Shown: positions 1-6,737 of the stretch, piece after piece
How positions within the stretch are numbered: position 1 is the first letter of the stretch
Layout: the number at the start of each line of letters is the position of its first letter
Virus record (IMG/VR): IMGVR_UViG_3300025418_000125
Coordinates: 1 to 43,077 of that record
DNA length: 43,077 bases
Strand: one strand, 5' to 3'
Origin: a virus
The notes under the pieces: generated by a model
Told to the model about the DNA's origin: nothing
Databases searched by the model: none
The model's input: the letters and a program-made list of their open reading frames with translations, nothing else
Translations under genes and position numbers: made by a program

Positions 1-596
1 TTCTTATACATATCGGGAAACCATTCCCAGAATGCATCAACGTATGGGTTCTCGTCTTTGTTAGGTATGGGTAATGCGTTTTGCCCTTTTAACCAATTTA
101 AGTTGTTGAACTTTTCACTTGTAGGATAGGGACCATAACGTTCAATTTCTTCCATCCATTGACTACTAATCTGAGGAGCACAATAACTACATTTGAAATT
201 ACACACGTTACCAAAACTAACTTCAACATAACTAGGATCAATATCCTCATCCCAAGACTTGCTGAGTATTTCGTTGATATAAGGCTTTGCCCAATACTTG
301 TCTGCGCTTTTGTATACCCTGTCACTCATAGAACCTGCATCTTCTACGCGCCAGCAGTAGTCACATTCTTCGGGGCGTTTGCCCTCAAGCATAAGTTTAC
401 GTTGTTCTTTTTTATATTCACTGTTATGTAGTGCAGTCTTGTTGCGTTTCAATTCTTCTACTGAAACATAGTGTGTTTGTGGATGATGGCAACTATGCGT
501 ATGTCCATTCTGTAAATGTATTGTAACTTGTTTCCACTTAGCTACGCAGAATGAGGGACTAATCTCATTTAGTTCGTCACGAAAATCTTCTAGCAT
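1..596 (-). CDS. Radical SAM protein, N-terminal part (cut by window edge)
   Basis: The first 198 codons are in the window and the gene runs off at position 1. Residues 132-139 read CNFKCSYC, the CX3CX2C motif that holds the 4Fe-4S cluster of radical SAM enzymes. Ahead of it are extra Cys/His residues (C17, the cluster H32-H38 with C36, and C78/C81), as in the twitch-domain radical SAM proteins common in marine myoviruses (family recalled, not searched). The enzyme would cleave S-adenosylmethionine to start radical chemistry; its substrate is unknown. The start ATG at 596 overlaps the stop of the upstream gene (TAATG), so translation is probably coupled. It is the last visible member of a cassette of glycosyltransferase-like genes, which hints at modification of a sugar or a surface peptide. 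The radical SAM call is firm; the role is not. Confidence 0.85.
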   Translation of the reverse strand, partial: MLEDFRDELNEISPSFCVAKWKQVTIHLQNGHTHSCHHPQTHYVSVEELKRNKTALHNSEYKKEQRKLMLEGKRPEECDYCWRVEDAGSMSDRVYKSADKYWAKPYINEILSKSWDEDIDPSYVEVSFGNVCNFKCSYCAPQISSQWMEEIERYGPYPTSEKFNNLNWLKGQNALPIPNKDENPYVDAFWEWFPDMYK

Positions 597-1531
597 TACC
601 AGCCCTCTATTTTTCTAATTACATCAATCTCTTTAACAAGAGGACCAACGTTATGTCTGTCTTTATTATAGTGACGCTTAAAGAATCTTGATTGGTCACG
701 GTCAAGTGTATTAATAGGTAAGTCTAGCTTATTGCGTAAACTATTACCAAATAACTCTGCGTTAATTCTTGGGTCGTTATCTTTATGGTCTTGCCATAAC
801 TTTTCTAGGTTATCAAACCATTGAACTTGTATAGGGTCAAAGTCTTGTAGCATAGTCATAAACGTACCAAGTCTTGCTCCATAGATAGCCCACATGCCAT
901 TCTCTACGTCTGCGCCCACGTTGTGCCACACTGTTAAGTTATCTAAATTGCGGCTTGGGATGCGCTTAAATTCAGTTACATTGGGAACTAAGCCGCCCAC
1001 TAAACACATCTTTACACCCTCTCTGAAGCCAGCACGCCATGCTTGGAACGGAGTATAGTTAGGATATGTTGTACTGTAACAGTCATTCATTGCCCAGTAT
1101 AGACTATCATTATAATCTAAACAAAAGTCAACAGTTGTTTTATTATTACCATTACTGTTTTCATGTGTCTTCATGTTCATAACATATTCTTTTGTCCATG
1201 AACTAATGCCACCGTTACCATACACTAAGCCATTGATATTGTTTCTTGCTTTCCAACGATACTGTGCTTTATTATATGATTCTTCTTTATCTGTATAGTC
1301 TAGTGTGAGGTCGAAGAAACTACTATCAGGTATGTTGTCACCATCAATTAGAATAAATCGTTCAGTATCAGACTCTTCCGCGGCTCTTTTATGAGCCGCA
1401 TCACTGCCCTTAACACCGTCGACACGTCTGGCCCAGGGTACCATGTTTTTAATCTTGAGCCAAAATTCTTCTTTTTGTGGTTCATCATAGCTTAAGTAGA
1501 TACAATCTAAATCTTGTATTTCAATTTTCAT
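596..1531 (-). CDS. GT-A glycosyltransferase-like protein
   Basis: A 311-residue protein without signal peptide or membrane segment. The N-terminal part has alternating hydrophobic strands and the segment FILIDGDN, with D63-G64-D65 in the place of the DxD metal and sugar-nucleotide motif of GT-A glycosyltransferases. VPWARRVDGVKGSDAAH just upstream resembles a family I recall from T4-like cyanophages, usually left unannotated. The C-terminal third is rich in Trp, Asp and Arg and has no motif I recognise. It overlaps its upstream neighbour by 11 bases and its downstream neighbour by one base, so it is part of a translationally coupled cassette. The likely role is transfer of a sugar to a phage or host surface molecule, which is inference from fold and context. 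A nucleotide-binding protein without transferase activity is the main alternative. Confidence 0.6.
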   Translation of the reverse strand: MKIEIQDLDCIYLSYDEPQKEEFWLKIKNMVPWARRVDGVKGSDAAHKRAAEESDTERFILIDGDNIPDSSFFDLTLDYTDKEESYNKAQYRWKARNNINGLVYGNGGISSWTKEYVMNMKTHENSNGNNKTTVDFCLDYNDSLYWAMNDCYSTTYPNYTPFQAWRAGFREGVKMCLVGGLVPNVTEFKRIPSRNLDNLTVWHNVGADVENGMWAIYGARLGTFMTMLQDFDPIQVQWFDNLEKLWQDHKDNDPRINAELFGNSLRNKLDLPINTLDRDQSRFFKRHYNKDRHNVGPLVKEIDVIRKIEGW

Positions 1532-1799
1532 AAACGGTTAAATCCCAGTAAACTGGATCAATATCATCAATGACCAGTATGTTTTCTTTGTGACACATGG
1601 TGCCTTTATCTTGTGGGATTAATTTAAGAATGTGTGCACCTGATGTTAATCTTACTGCTTTGTTATTGATTACACGCATATCATGTCTTGCCATGATATA
1701 TGTTATCTTGTCGATGACCACATAATTACCCTCAAGGTTATCAGTAGTATAGCATATTACCTTACCCGCGTCATCATAATAAAGACGATATTCAACCAT
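1521..1799 (-). CDS. Small hypothetical protein of the glycosyltransferase cassette
   Basis: A 92-residue protein I do not recognise. The N-terminal half is strand-rich (MVEYRLYYDDAGKVICYTTD). No membrane segment, signal peptide or metal-binding cluster is visible; the few Cys and His residues are scattered. It overlaps the upstream glycosyltransferase-like gene by 8 bases and the downstream one by 11 bases, which is strong evidence that it is translated. A small accessory subunit of one of the flanking enzymes is possible, but nothing in the sequence shows it. Confidence 0.7.
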   Translation of the reverse strand: MVEYRLYYDDAGKVICYTTDNLEGNYVVIDKITYIMARHDMRVINNKAVRLTSGAHILKLIPQDKGTMCHKENILVIDDIDPVYWDLTVYEN

Positions 1800-2547
1800 A
1801 ATTTTTATCCAATTTGTAACTAAAGTTTTTCACATGATAATGAAATGGGTAACGCTGAGGGAACGTTTGAATGCGTAATGGGTCAGTAAACTCATACACC
1901 AACTCGTTTGTCCAATTATCAGATTTAGTATCGTTAATAAACTTTTTCATATGCACCATACTGAACTGTGTAAATTCTGGCAATGTTGTTTGTTCTACAC
2001 CTATCAAGTGGCAAGCAATACTATACACCCAATCAGTTGTCGCAGGCTCATCAGGATCACACTTAAAAATTTGTTTATATTCATCCCAATTTTCAAAGAT
2101 GTTCTTAACTGTTATATAGAACTGTTCGGCTATGTCACTTTTTTTGAAGTATGTAATTGCGTTATATACATCAGGTAAATTATTGTCTTCTATAAATTTA
2201 CGATAGACCTTAACATCAGATATCTCACCTTTGTAGTTTCTTATAGTAGTACTTACTACCAAATCTCTATCTTTTAGAACATCCCACCAATAGCCAATGT
2301 CACTTGGAATGTACATGTCTGCCTCTAGTTTGATCGTGTAGTCATATGGACTTGCGTCATACACTTGCCAATCATTGATGAGTTTCCAATCACTATCAGG
2401 TGCTTGATCTCCGTAAGGTAATACATCAAGTATAGTGACGCTGGCGTCTGGCATTGCCTTCAGTATACTATTTTTTAGTACCTCAGCACATTTAACATAA
2501 TCAACACGAGCCGTGTTTTGTGCAACGATTACAAATCCCTTATTCAT
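1792..2547 (-). CDS. GT-A glycosyltransferase-like protein, tandem paralogue B
   Basis: A 251-residue soluble protein. It starts with a Rossmann-like strand (GFVIVAQNT), typical of nucleotide-sugar binding folds. Around residues 62-80 it reads VYDASPYDYTIKLEADMYI, with E75-A76-D77 at the DxD position (the first Asp replaced by Glu). The same framework occurs in the next upstream gene (YQAYDLSPYDETLLLDTDYV), so the two are paralogues from an old tandem duplication. The start ATG lies inside the end of that gene (8-base overlap). The likely role is glycosyl transfer with a nucleotide-sugar donor, acting in the infected cell on phage fibres or host envelope glycans; the substrate is unknown. The Glu-for-Asp change may mean altered metal use or lost activity. 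Confidence 0.6.
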   Translation of the reverse strand: MNKGFVIVAQNTARVDYVKCAEVLKNSILKAMPDASVTILDVLPYGDQAPDSDWKLINDWQVYDASPYDYTIKLEADMYIPSDIGYWWDVLKDRDLVVSTTIRNYKGEISDVKVYRKFIEDNNLPDVYNAITYFKKSDIAEQFYITVKNIFENWDEYKQIFKCDPDEPATTDWVYSIACHLIGVEQTTLPEFTQFSMVHMKKFINDTKSDNWTNELVYEFTDPLRIQTFPQRYPFHYHVKNFSYKLDKNYG

Positions 2548-3328
2548 TTATTATCTCTATAAAATTCTTTTTGTTGAGCATATGAAAATCAACACTTTTA
2601 ATTTTTATATACTCTGTTCTTTTAATTACTCTAGTGGCAACATATTCAGTATCAAACTCATCACCTGTCTTATATAGTTTTGCCTTATCGTTCACATGCA
2701 ACAAATTCCAAGGAATATAGTTTGAGGGGTCTTCTAAACCACCGTTCACTATATGCAATGCAATAGCAAGCGCATAATCGTTTCTATATGGTGCTGAGAT
2801 AAATCCATACAAATTACTATAGTGAACATAGTTCTCTTGTACCATTCTCATGCACTCAAATATTTGCCTTGCTTTATCTGTTTTCTTAAAAGCCATAACT
2901 GTTGCCCAAGGGCAGTCAAAGCTGCTAGGACTTATAATATCTTTTGGTACTTCAGGAAACATCAAATAAATTGCAGTTTTGGCACACATAAAGTCTGTGT
3001 AAATATCAAAAATTTGATTTAGTTTGTCAGTGTTTACAACATAGTCAGTATCTAATAACAATGTTTCATCATACGGAGAAAGATCATATGCTTGGTATCT
3101 TCCTTTGTTTATCCATGTTTCTTTTTGTTTATAGTTATCGGTCTGTGCATCAACCAATATAACATTATCAAACGTATATTCTTGATTGTCTGGCAACGAT
3201 TTGTCATCAGTAATCAACGTTACTGGTAGATTCAAAAAGTAATTGACTCGTTTAGCACAATACACTGCCATATCATAATAGTTAACAATGTTGCTGTTGA
3301 ATGCAAATAGTAATACACCTCGACTCAT
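2540..3328 (-). CDS. GT-A glycosyltransferase-like protein, tandem paralogue A
   Basis: A 262-residue soluble protein. GVLLFAFNS at the N-terminus is a Rossmann-like first strand. Residues 81-97 include SPYDETLLLDTDYV with an intact DTD motif (D93-T94-D95), the expected metal and UDP/GDP-sugar site of GT-A enzymes. Its layout matches the downstream paralogue over at least the first 100 residues. It starts within the stop of the upstream 101-residue gene (ATGA overlap of 4 bases) and overlaps the downstream paralogue by 8 bases. It is probably the active member of the pair because its DxD is intact. Acceptor and donor cannot be read from the sequence. Confidence 0.65.
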   Translation of the reverse strand: MSRGVLLFAFNSNIVNYYDMAVYCAKRVNYFLNLPVTLITDDKSLPDNQEYTFDNVILVDAQTDNYKQKETWINKGRYQAYDLSPYDETLLLDTDYVVNTDKLNQIFDIYTDFMCAKTAIYLMFPEVPKDIISPSSFDCPWATVMAFKKTDKARQIFECMRMVQENYVHYSNLYGFISAPYRNDYALAIALHIVNGGLEDPSNYIPWNLLHVNDKAKLYKTGDEFDTEYVATRVIKRTEYIKIKSVDFHMLNKKNFIEIINE

Positions 3329-3630
3329 CTGGTATTCTTTAATTCTTCAAATTCGTTATACCAATCTTCCATAACTTTAGAATATACATTCTTTGCTTTT
3401 GCTAACAATGTTGAGCGATTGACTTTGATTGGGTTTTTATAATCATCCAATAAAACCAGTGTATCATCTTCTAAAGCACTTAAGGCTGATATAAATTCAA
3501 TACTAGCTCTCCACAAACCATTTTGGTCTGCAAAGATCAACTTGCTTGTGTACTTGTCATGTAGATATGTTTTAGATGCGTTAAAGCTAAAACGGGCTTT
3601 AGCATCTGCGATTAAGGTTTTGGTATCCAT
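3325..3630 (-). CDS. Small conserved phage protein after the fibre genes
   Basis: A 101-residue, mostly helical acidic protein (MDTKTLIADAKARFSFNASK at the start; VMEDWYNEFEELKNTR at the end). I recall closely similar small proteins at the end of the tail-fibre cluster in T4-like cyanophages, where they are hypothetical; this is memory, not a search. No enzymatic motif or membrane segment is visible. An 'LDDYKNP' turn sits near residue 60-67. The gene follows the virion protein at 3667-4650 after 36 bases and overlaps the first glycosyltransferase-like gene by 4 bases, so it bridges the structural and accessory blocks. A weak late-promoter-like box lies just before its start. A chaperone or minor virion protein is possible. 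Confidence 0.7.
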   Translation of the reverse strand: MDTKTLIADAKARFSFNASKTYLHDKYTSKLIFADQNGLWRASIEFISALSALEDDTLVLLDDYKNPIKVNRSTLLAKAKNVYSKVMEDWYNEFEELKNTR

Positions 3631-3635
3631 GTGAA

Positions 3636-3643
3636 TATTTACA
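3636..3643 (-). promoter_or_regulatory. Weak late-promoter-like box TGTAAATA
   Basis: Read on the minus strand the box is TGTAAATA, one base from the T4 late consensus TATAAATA. It ends five bases before the ATG at 3630, so transcription from it would begin at or next to the start codon. It is listed because of its position and similarity to the other boxes in this window. A chance AT-rich match is quite possible. Confidence 0.25.
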
Positions 3644-3666
3644 TAGATACTGCATTACCGTTATTT

Positions 3667-4650
3667 TTATATATAAGTTGCTGTATACTGAACTTTTGGT
3701 GTGCCCCAAGAGTTTGTAGTAGATGAGGATGTATCAGTTGGATATGTAGATGACTGTTTCAATGTCAATGCAATTGTTGTTCCCGAACTTACTGACAATG
3801 TTGCAGGAATCTCGCTCCAAACTACGTTAATAGTAATAGAACTACCATTGTCTCCGTGTAATCCTTGTGTTCCATTTGTTTTAGCACTGATTGCAATTGC
3901 TGAACCAAGGTAGTTTGAGTAAAAACCTGTATCCATACGTTGCTTGAAAATCTCAGCACTAGATGCGGTCAATCCATAATAACCAGCTTGACTTACAAAC
4001 GTATCTGGAACTGCACCTTGAAGATCAGTAACCTGTGTTAATCCTGTATAATCAGATCCAGCGATATGTGCGGTTGATGGGCTAATACCGGGAGCACTGA
4101 TAATGATAGATCCAATTTGTTGACACAGTACTGCGTACATGCTATCTAATGGAGTACCGGTTGGATGTGACATCGTGATTGCAATTTGTCCACCACTATT
4201 GAAAAAGTATCTAGCAGCGTCACCTGATGCAAATGAAACAGTGAATGAGTAAATTGCTTCAGTTGACCATTGTTGAGTAGATGTAATTGTAGCAGGTGTT
4301 AATGAAACTTGACCATGCGAGTTCAAATAATTACTTGACAATGTTGTAATATTTGTAGATATTACAGACATATATTGAATCAACGTTTGTGCGTCACTTC
4401 CACTGTTAGAAGGTACATAGGTAGGTTGAGTAATTATCGAATGTGGACCTTGTTGATATGAAAGTGCATTAGAAACTGCAATGATAGAATCCCACTGAGC
4501 AGCAGTCACTTTACTTCCTACTGCAACTGTTTGAATAGGAGTTTGACCTAACCCTCTAGGACCAGTACCAGTAGCCCATAGTGTGTTAAGTTGTGTGGCA
4601 AAAGTATTAAAATCTGATGCCTGAATTAAACCGTTGACTGCGTATGACAT
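3667..4650 (-). CDS. Virion structural protein of the tail-fibre cluster
   Basis: A 327-residue Ser/Thr/Ala/Gly-rich protein starting MSYAVNGLIQASDFNTFATQ, followed near residues 30-60 by GLGQTPIQTVAVGSKVTAAQ. This N-terminal pattern matches a virion protein family I recall from marine myoviruses, with the later segment FASGDAARYFFNSGGQIAIT (about residues 140-160) also typical. The composition fits a beta-rich adhesin or baseplate-attached protein outside the cell. A Shine-Dalgarno-like AGGAT lies 6 bases before the start. It follows the fibre gene by 9 bases and so shares its transcript. The exact place in the tail is unknown; a fibre tip or a baseplate decoration are both reasonable. Confidence 0.7.
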   Translation of the reverse strand: MSYAVNGLIQASDFNTFATQLNTLWATGTGPRGLGQTPIQTVAVGSKVTAAQWDSIIAVSNALSYQQGPHSIITQPTYVPSNSGSDAQTLIQYMSVISTNITTLSSNYLNSHGQVSLTPATITSTQQWSTEAIYSFTVSFASGDAARYFFNSGGQIAITMSHPTGTPLDSMYAVLCQQIGSIIISAPGISPSTAHIAGSDYTGLTQVTDLQGAVPDTFVSQAGYYGLTASSAEIFKQRMDTGFYSNYLGSAIAISAKTNGTQGLHGDNGSSITINVVWSEIPATLSVSSGTTIALTLKQSSTYPTDTSSSTTNSWGTPKVQYTATYI

Positions 4651-4659
4651 TCTTTATCC

Positions 4660-5904
4660 TTACTTAGTGATTGAAACCACTGCAAGAACCATTCCTGTTG
4701 CTGCATCTGTCTTATTTTCTAAGGCACGACCAATAACATTGAATGCTGTCAATTCTTCTTTCTTAGCAGCACGTGCGTAGCCCTTAATACCAGCAGATAC
4801 TAAACGTTGACCTTTTTTAACTTTACCGATCACTTTAACAAGCACACGCCCTGATACAGCAACAGATGGATGTGTCTCATCACTACCAGCAGCACCGTTC
4901 ATAGTGAAACCTGCAGTAGTTGAAACAACACCAAATACTTCTTCACTTGCATCTTTTGTAACGGCAGTGATTTCTTTGTCTCCGCCAATTTCAACAACTG
5001 TGCCTGCATCATAGATATCATCAGCTTCAAAGCGTTCTGCTAAGTCAGCATATGTTGCATTAATACGAGCGCCAGTTGTCAATGTCCAAATGCCACTAAT
5101 AGTACCTGTACCTGAAAGTGTAGAGATTGTATTAGATGATAAATTGTTTGGAGTAATGTTGCCATTAAATTGTGTGACATTATTAGCACCAGTCAAATAA
5201 TCACTGACATTACCGTTGTTGTATGTGCCGCTTGGATTAAACGGTGCACCGTTTGCATACATATAGTTGTCACATTTGATACCGTTAGTACTTGATGCAG
5301 TAAAACTGACGTTACCATTTATAATAGATAATGCATTGCCACTTGGATTTCCATTAACTGTCCAAGCACCTTGAATATTACCTGGATTAGTTTGAGAACC
5401 AGTTGAAATATATCGTGCGTTAAGAACACTGGTTACGTTGGCAGTAGTGATAGTAGCAATGTTAGATGTGATTGCGCTGGATACAGTAACTGTTGCAACT
5501 GCTAGAGTAGAAGTAATTAGATTGTTAGTAATAGTAGCATTGTTAGCAGAAACAATGTCACCTGTAATGGTGACATTTCCTAGTGTAGTTGCACCGGCAC
5601 TTGTTGCACTTGTCAATTTAATCCATTGACTGGCAACTGTAGTTCCGTCAGCAGGACATACACACAATACTGGTTGATTAGGGTTAGATGTGTTAAACCA
5701 CAATTGACCCTTCAATGGGTTAGCAGGAGGGTTTGCGCTTGCAAAGTTTTCCAACATTCTAACAAAATTTGTATCTTGGATTTGACCATAACCTGCATAG
5801 TTACGTCCAGGAAGTCCTAGACTAGTACTGGTTGTATTGACCGCGCCGTCTTGAATAGTTGTAAGAACCGTTGAATTATCGCTTCTTATGATTGTATATG
5901 CCAT
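4660..5904 (-). CDS. Tail fibre with C-terminal YADLAER domain
   Basis: A 414-residue protein. Residues 1-110 form a conserved attachment region with WFN motifs (GQLWFNTSNPNQP). Residues 110-275 are a low-complexity stretch rich in Thr, Asn, Ile and Val with short repeats of the 'ITSNIATITTANVTS' kind, typical of trimeric beta-helical fibre shafts. From about residue 285 the sequence YADLAERFEADDIYDAGTVV begins a C-terminal domain that I recall from many phage fibres and related to intramolecular chaperone/autoprotease (peptidase G2-like) modules. That suggests trimer folding and possible self-cleavage, although I cannot point to a proven catalytic residue. It would act on the outside of the virion, in host recognition. 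A perfect late promoter box lies 20 bases upstream, so it probably has its own late transcript. Confidence 0.8.
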   Translation of the reverse strand: MAYTIIRSDNSTVLTTIQDGAVNTTSTSLGLPGRNYAGYGQIQDTNFVRMLENFASANPPANPLKGQLWFNTSNPNQPVLCVCPADGTTVASQWIKLTSATSAGATTLGNVTITGDIVSANNATITNNLITSTLAVATVTVSSAITSNIATITTANVTSVLNARYISTGSQTNPGNIQGAWTVNGNPSGNALSIINGNVSFTASSTNGIKCDNYMYANGAPFNPSGTYNNGNVSDYLTGANNVTQFNGNITPNNLSSNTISTLSGTGTISGIWTLTTGARINATYADLAERFEADDIYDAGTVVEIGGDKEITAVTKDASEEVFGVVSTTAGFTMNGAAGSDETHPSVAVSGRVLVKVIGKVKKGQRLVSAGIKGYARAAKKEELTAFNVIGRALENKTDAATGMVLAVVSITK

Positions 5905-5924
5905 TTAAATGCTCCGATATCTTG

Positions 5925-5932
5925 TATTTATA
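5925..5932 (-). promoter_or_regulatory. Late promoter box TATAAATA
   Basis: On the minus strand positions 5932-5925 read TATAAATA, the exact T4 late promoter consensus recognised by gp55-bearing RNA polymerase. The box ends 20 bases before the fibre start at 5904, leaving room for a leader of about 15 bases. It is the best late box in the window and agrees with gp55 being encoded at 34156-35049. Confidence 0.7.
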
Positions 5933-6553
5933 TTAGACTGTAACCAAATTAGTTAGAGTCTGAATTCTGATTGTATAATCAATCTGTATTTGACGATTCA
6001 ATGCTTTTTGCACTGGGTGAAAGATAACGTGAGTCATTAACTGAGTTAATTCGTTGCCTGAATTGTCGGTTCCATAGTATCCTAAAATACCCAATTCGTC
6101 AAAGACATACGCACTTGATAGCGAGGTGCTATTGTCGAATGCCATTTGTCCTGAAGGTTCACCGTAATCTAACAAACATTGAATAATAATATCTGTATAG
6201 ACTTTACCCGAAACATGACTGATGGTCATTTTATTTCTAGATGGGTTTGTATTCAAAATGTTAGTGTCGTCCACAACTTTTGTATATGTTTGATTATACA
6301 AACTAGCATTAGTACCAACTGTATTAGGTGGCAAATATGTAATGATACCAGTTTGGTCAATACTTGACCCACCATTACCAAAAGCCATTTTGTAGATAGT
6401 GCCTGTTCCCCGATTAGATAAAGCATTTGCAATACCAATACTGATATTCTCATAGTGTATTGCATTGCATTTATCTACGAAGACTTCACCATCGTTTGGA
6501 TCGTAAATCTTTAAAAAACCCTTAATTTGCATGGGTAGTAAATTGTGTAACAT
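5933..6553 (-). CDS. Baseplate/fibre-associated virion protein (DPNDGEV family)
   Basis: A 206-residue protein. Residues 8-35 carry the pattern IKGFLKIYDPNDGEVFVDK followed by NAIHYENISIGIANALSNR, then a Gly-rich turn (AFGNGGSSID). I recall this pattern as a conserved structural protein of T4-like marine phages, next to the fibre genes; its place in the virion is not established to my knowledge. The C-terminal half is beta-rich with Thr and Asn. It starts on the stop codon of the 55-residue gene (TAATG), and that gene's C-terminus resembles its N-terminus, so the pair probably arose by partial duplication. The late promoter box of the fibre gene lies within the last codons of this gene. Confidence 0.65.
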   Translation of the reverse strand: MLHNLLPMQIKGFLKIYDPNDGEVFVDKCNAIHYENISIGIANALSNRGTGTIYKMAFGNGGSSIDQTGIITYLPPNTVGTNASLYNQTYTKVVDDTNILNTNPSRNKMTISHVSGKVYTDIIIQCLLDYGEPSGQMAFDNSTSLSSAYVFDELGILGYYGTDNSGNELTQLMTHVIFHPVQKALNRQIQIDYTIRIQTLTNLVTV

Positions 6554-6720
6554 TAGTTGTCGCCTCGTTTGTGAACTAATACTTCATTGGTATTAGGATC
6601 GAATATCTTAATACTTGAACTAAAATATATACCTGAAAACTCATTAAAACCACCCGATTCATTAACCGGGGGTTTTTCTGATGTTGTATTGTGTGTTGTA
6701 TCTTTGTTCTCGGAATTCAT
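6553..6720 (-). CDS. 55-residue protein, short paralogue of the next gene
   Basis: A small gene of 55 codons plus stop, starting MNSENKDTTHNTTSEKPPVN and ending in SIKIFDPNTNEVLVHKRGDN. The C-terminal 20 residues match the N-terminus of the following 206-residue protein (LKIYDPNDGEVFVDK), which supports it as a real gene. Its TAA overlaps the next ATG by one base, so the two are translationally coupled. The N-terminal 25 residues are polar and probably disordered. It has no visible Shine-Dalgarno sequence; a GATAAATA box sits only seven bases before the ATG. A small virion or assembly protein is the natural guess from its neighbours. Confidence 0.75.
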   Translation of the reverse strand: MNSENKDTTHNTTSEKPPVNESGGFNEFSGIYFSSSIKIFDPNTNEVLVHKRGDN

Positions 6721-6727
6721 AATCTAT

Positions 6728-6735
6728 TATTTATC
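6728..6735 (-). promoter_or_regulatory. Late-promoter-like box GATAAATA
   Basis: Read on the minus strand the bases are GATAAATA, one mismatch from the T4 late consensus. The box lies just after the stop codon of the giant gene, before the small gene that starts at 6720. With the usual spacing, RNA would begin at the ATG itself, giving a leaderless message. It could also be a chance AT-rich match. Confidence 0.4.
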
Positions 6736-6737
6736 TC

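Noticed and set aside
159-431. A 90-codon plus-strand frame opposite the radical SAM gene
   Set aside because: The minus-strand frame has the CX3CX2C motif and a coupled start; the plus-strand frame is its shadow.
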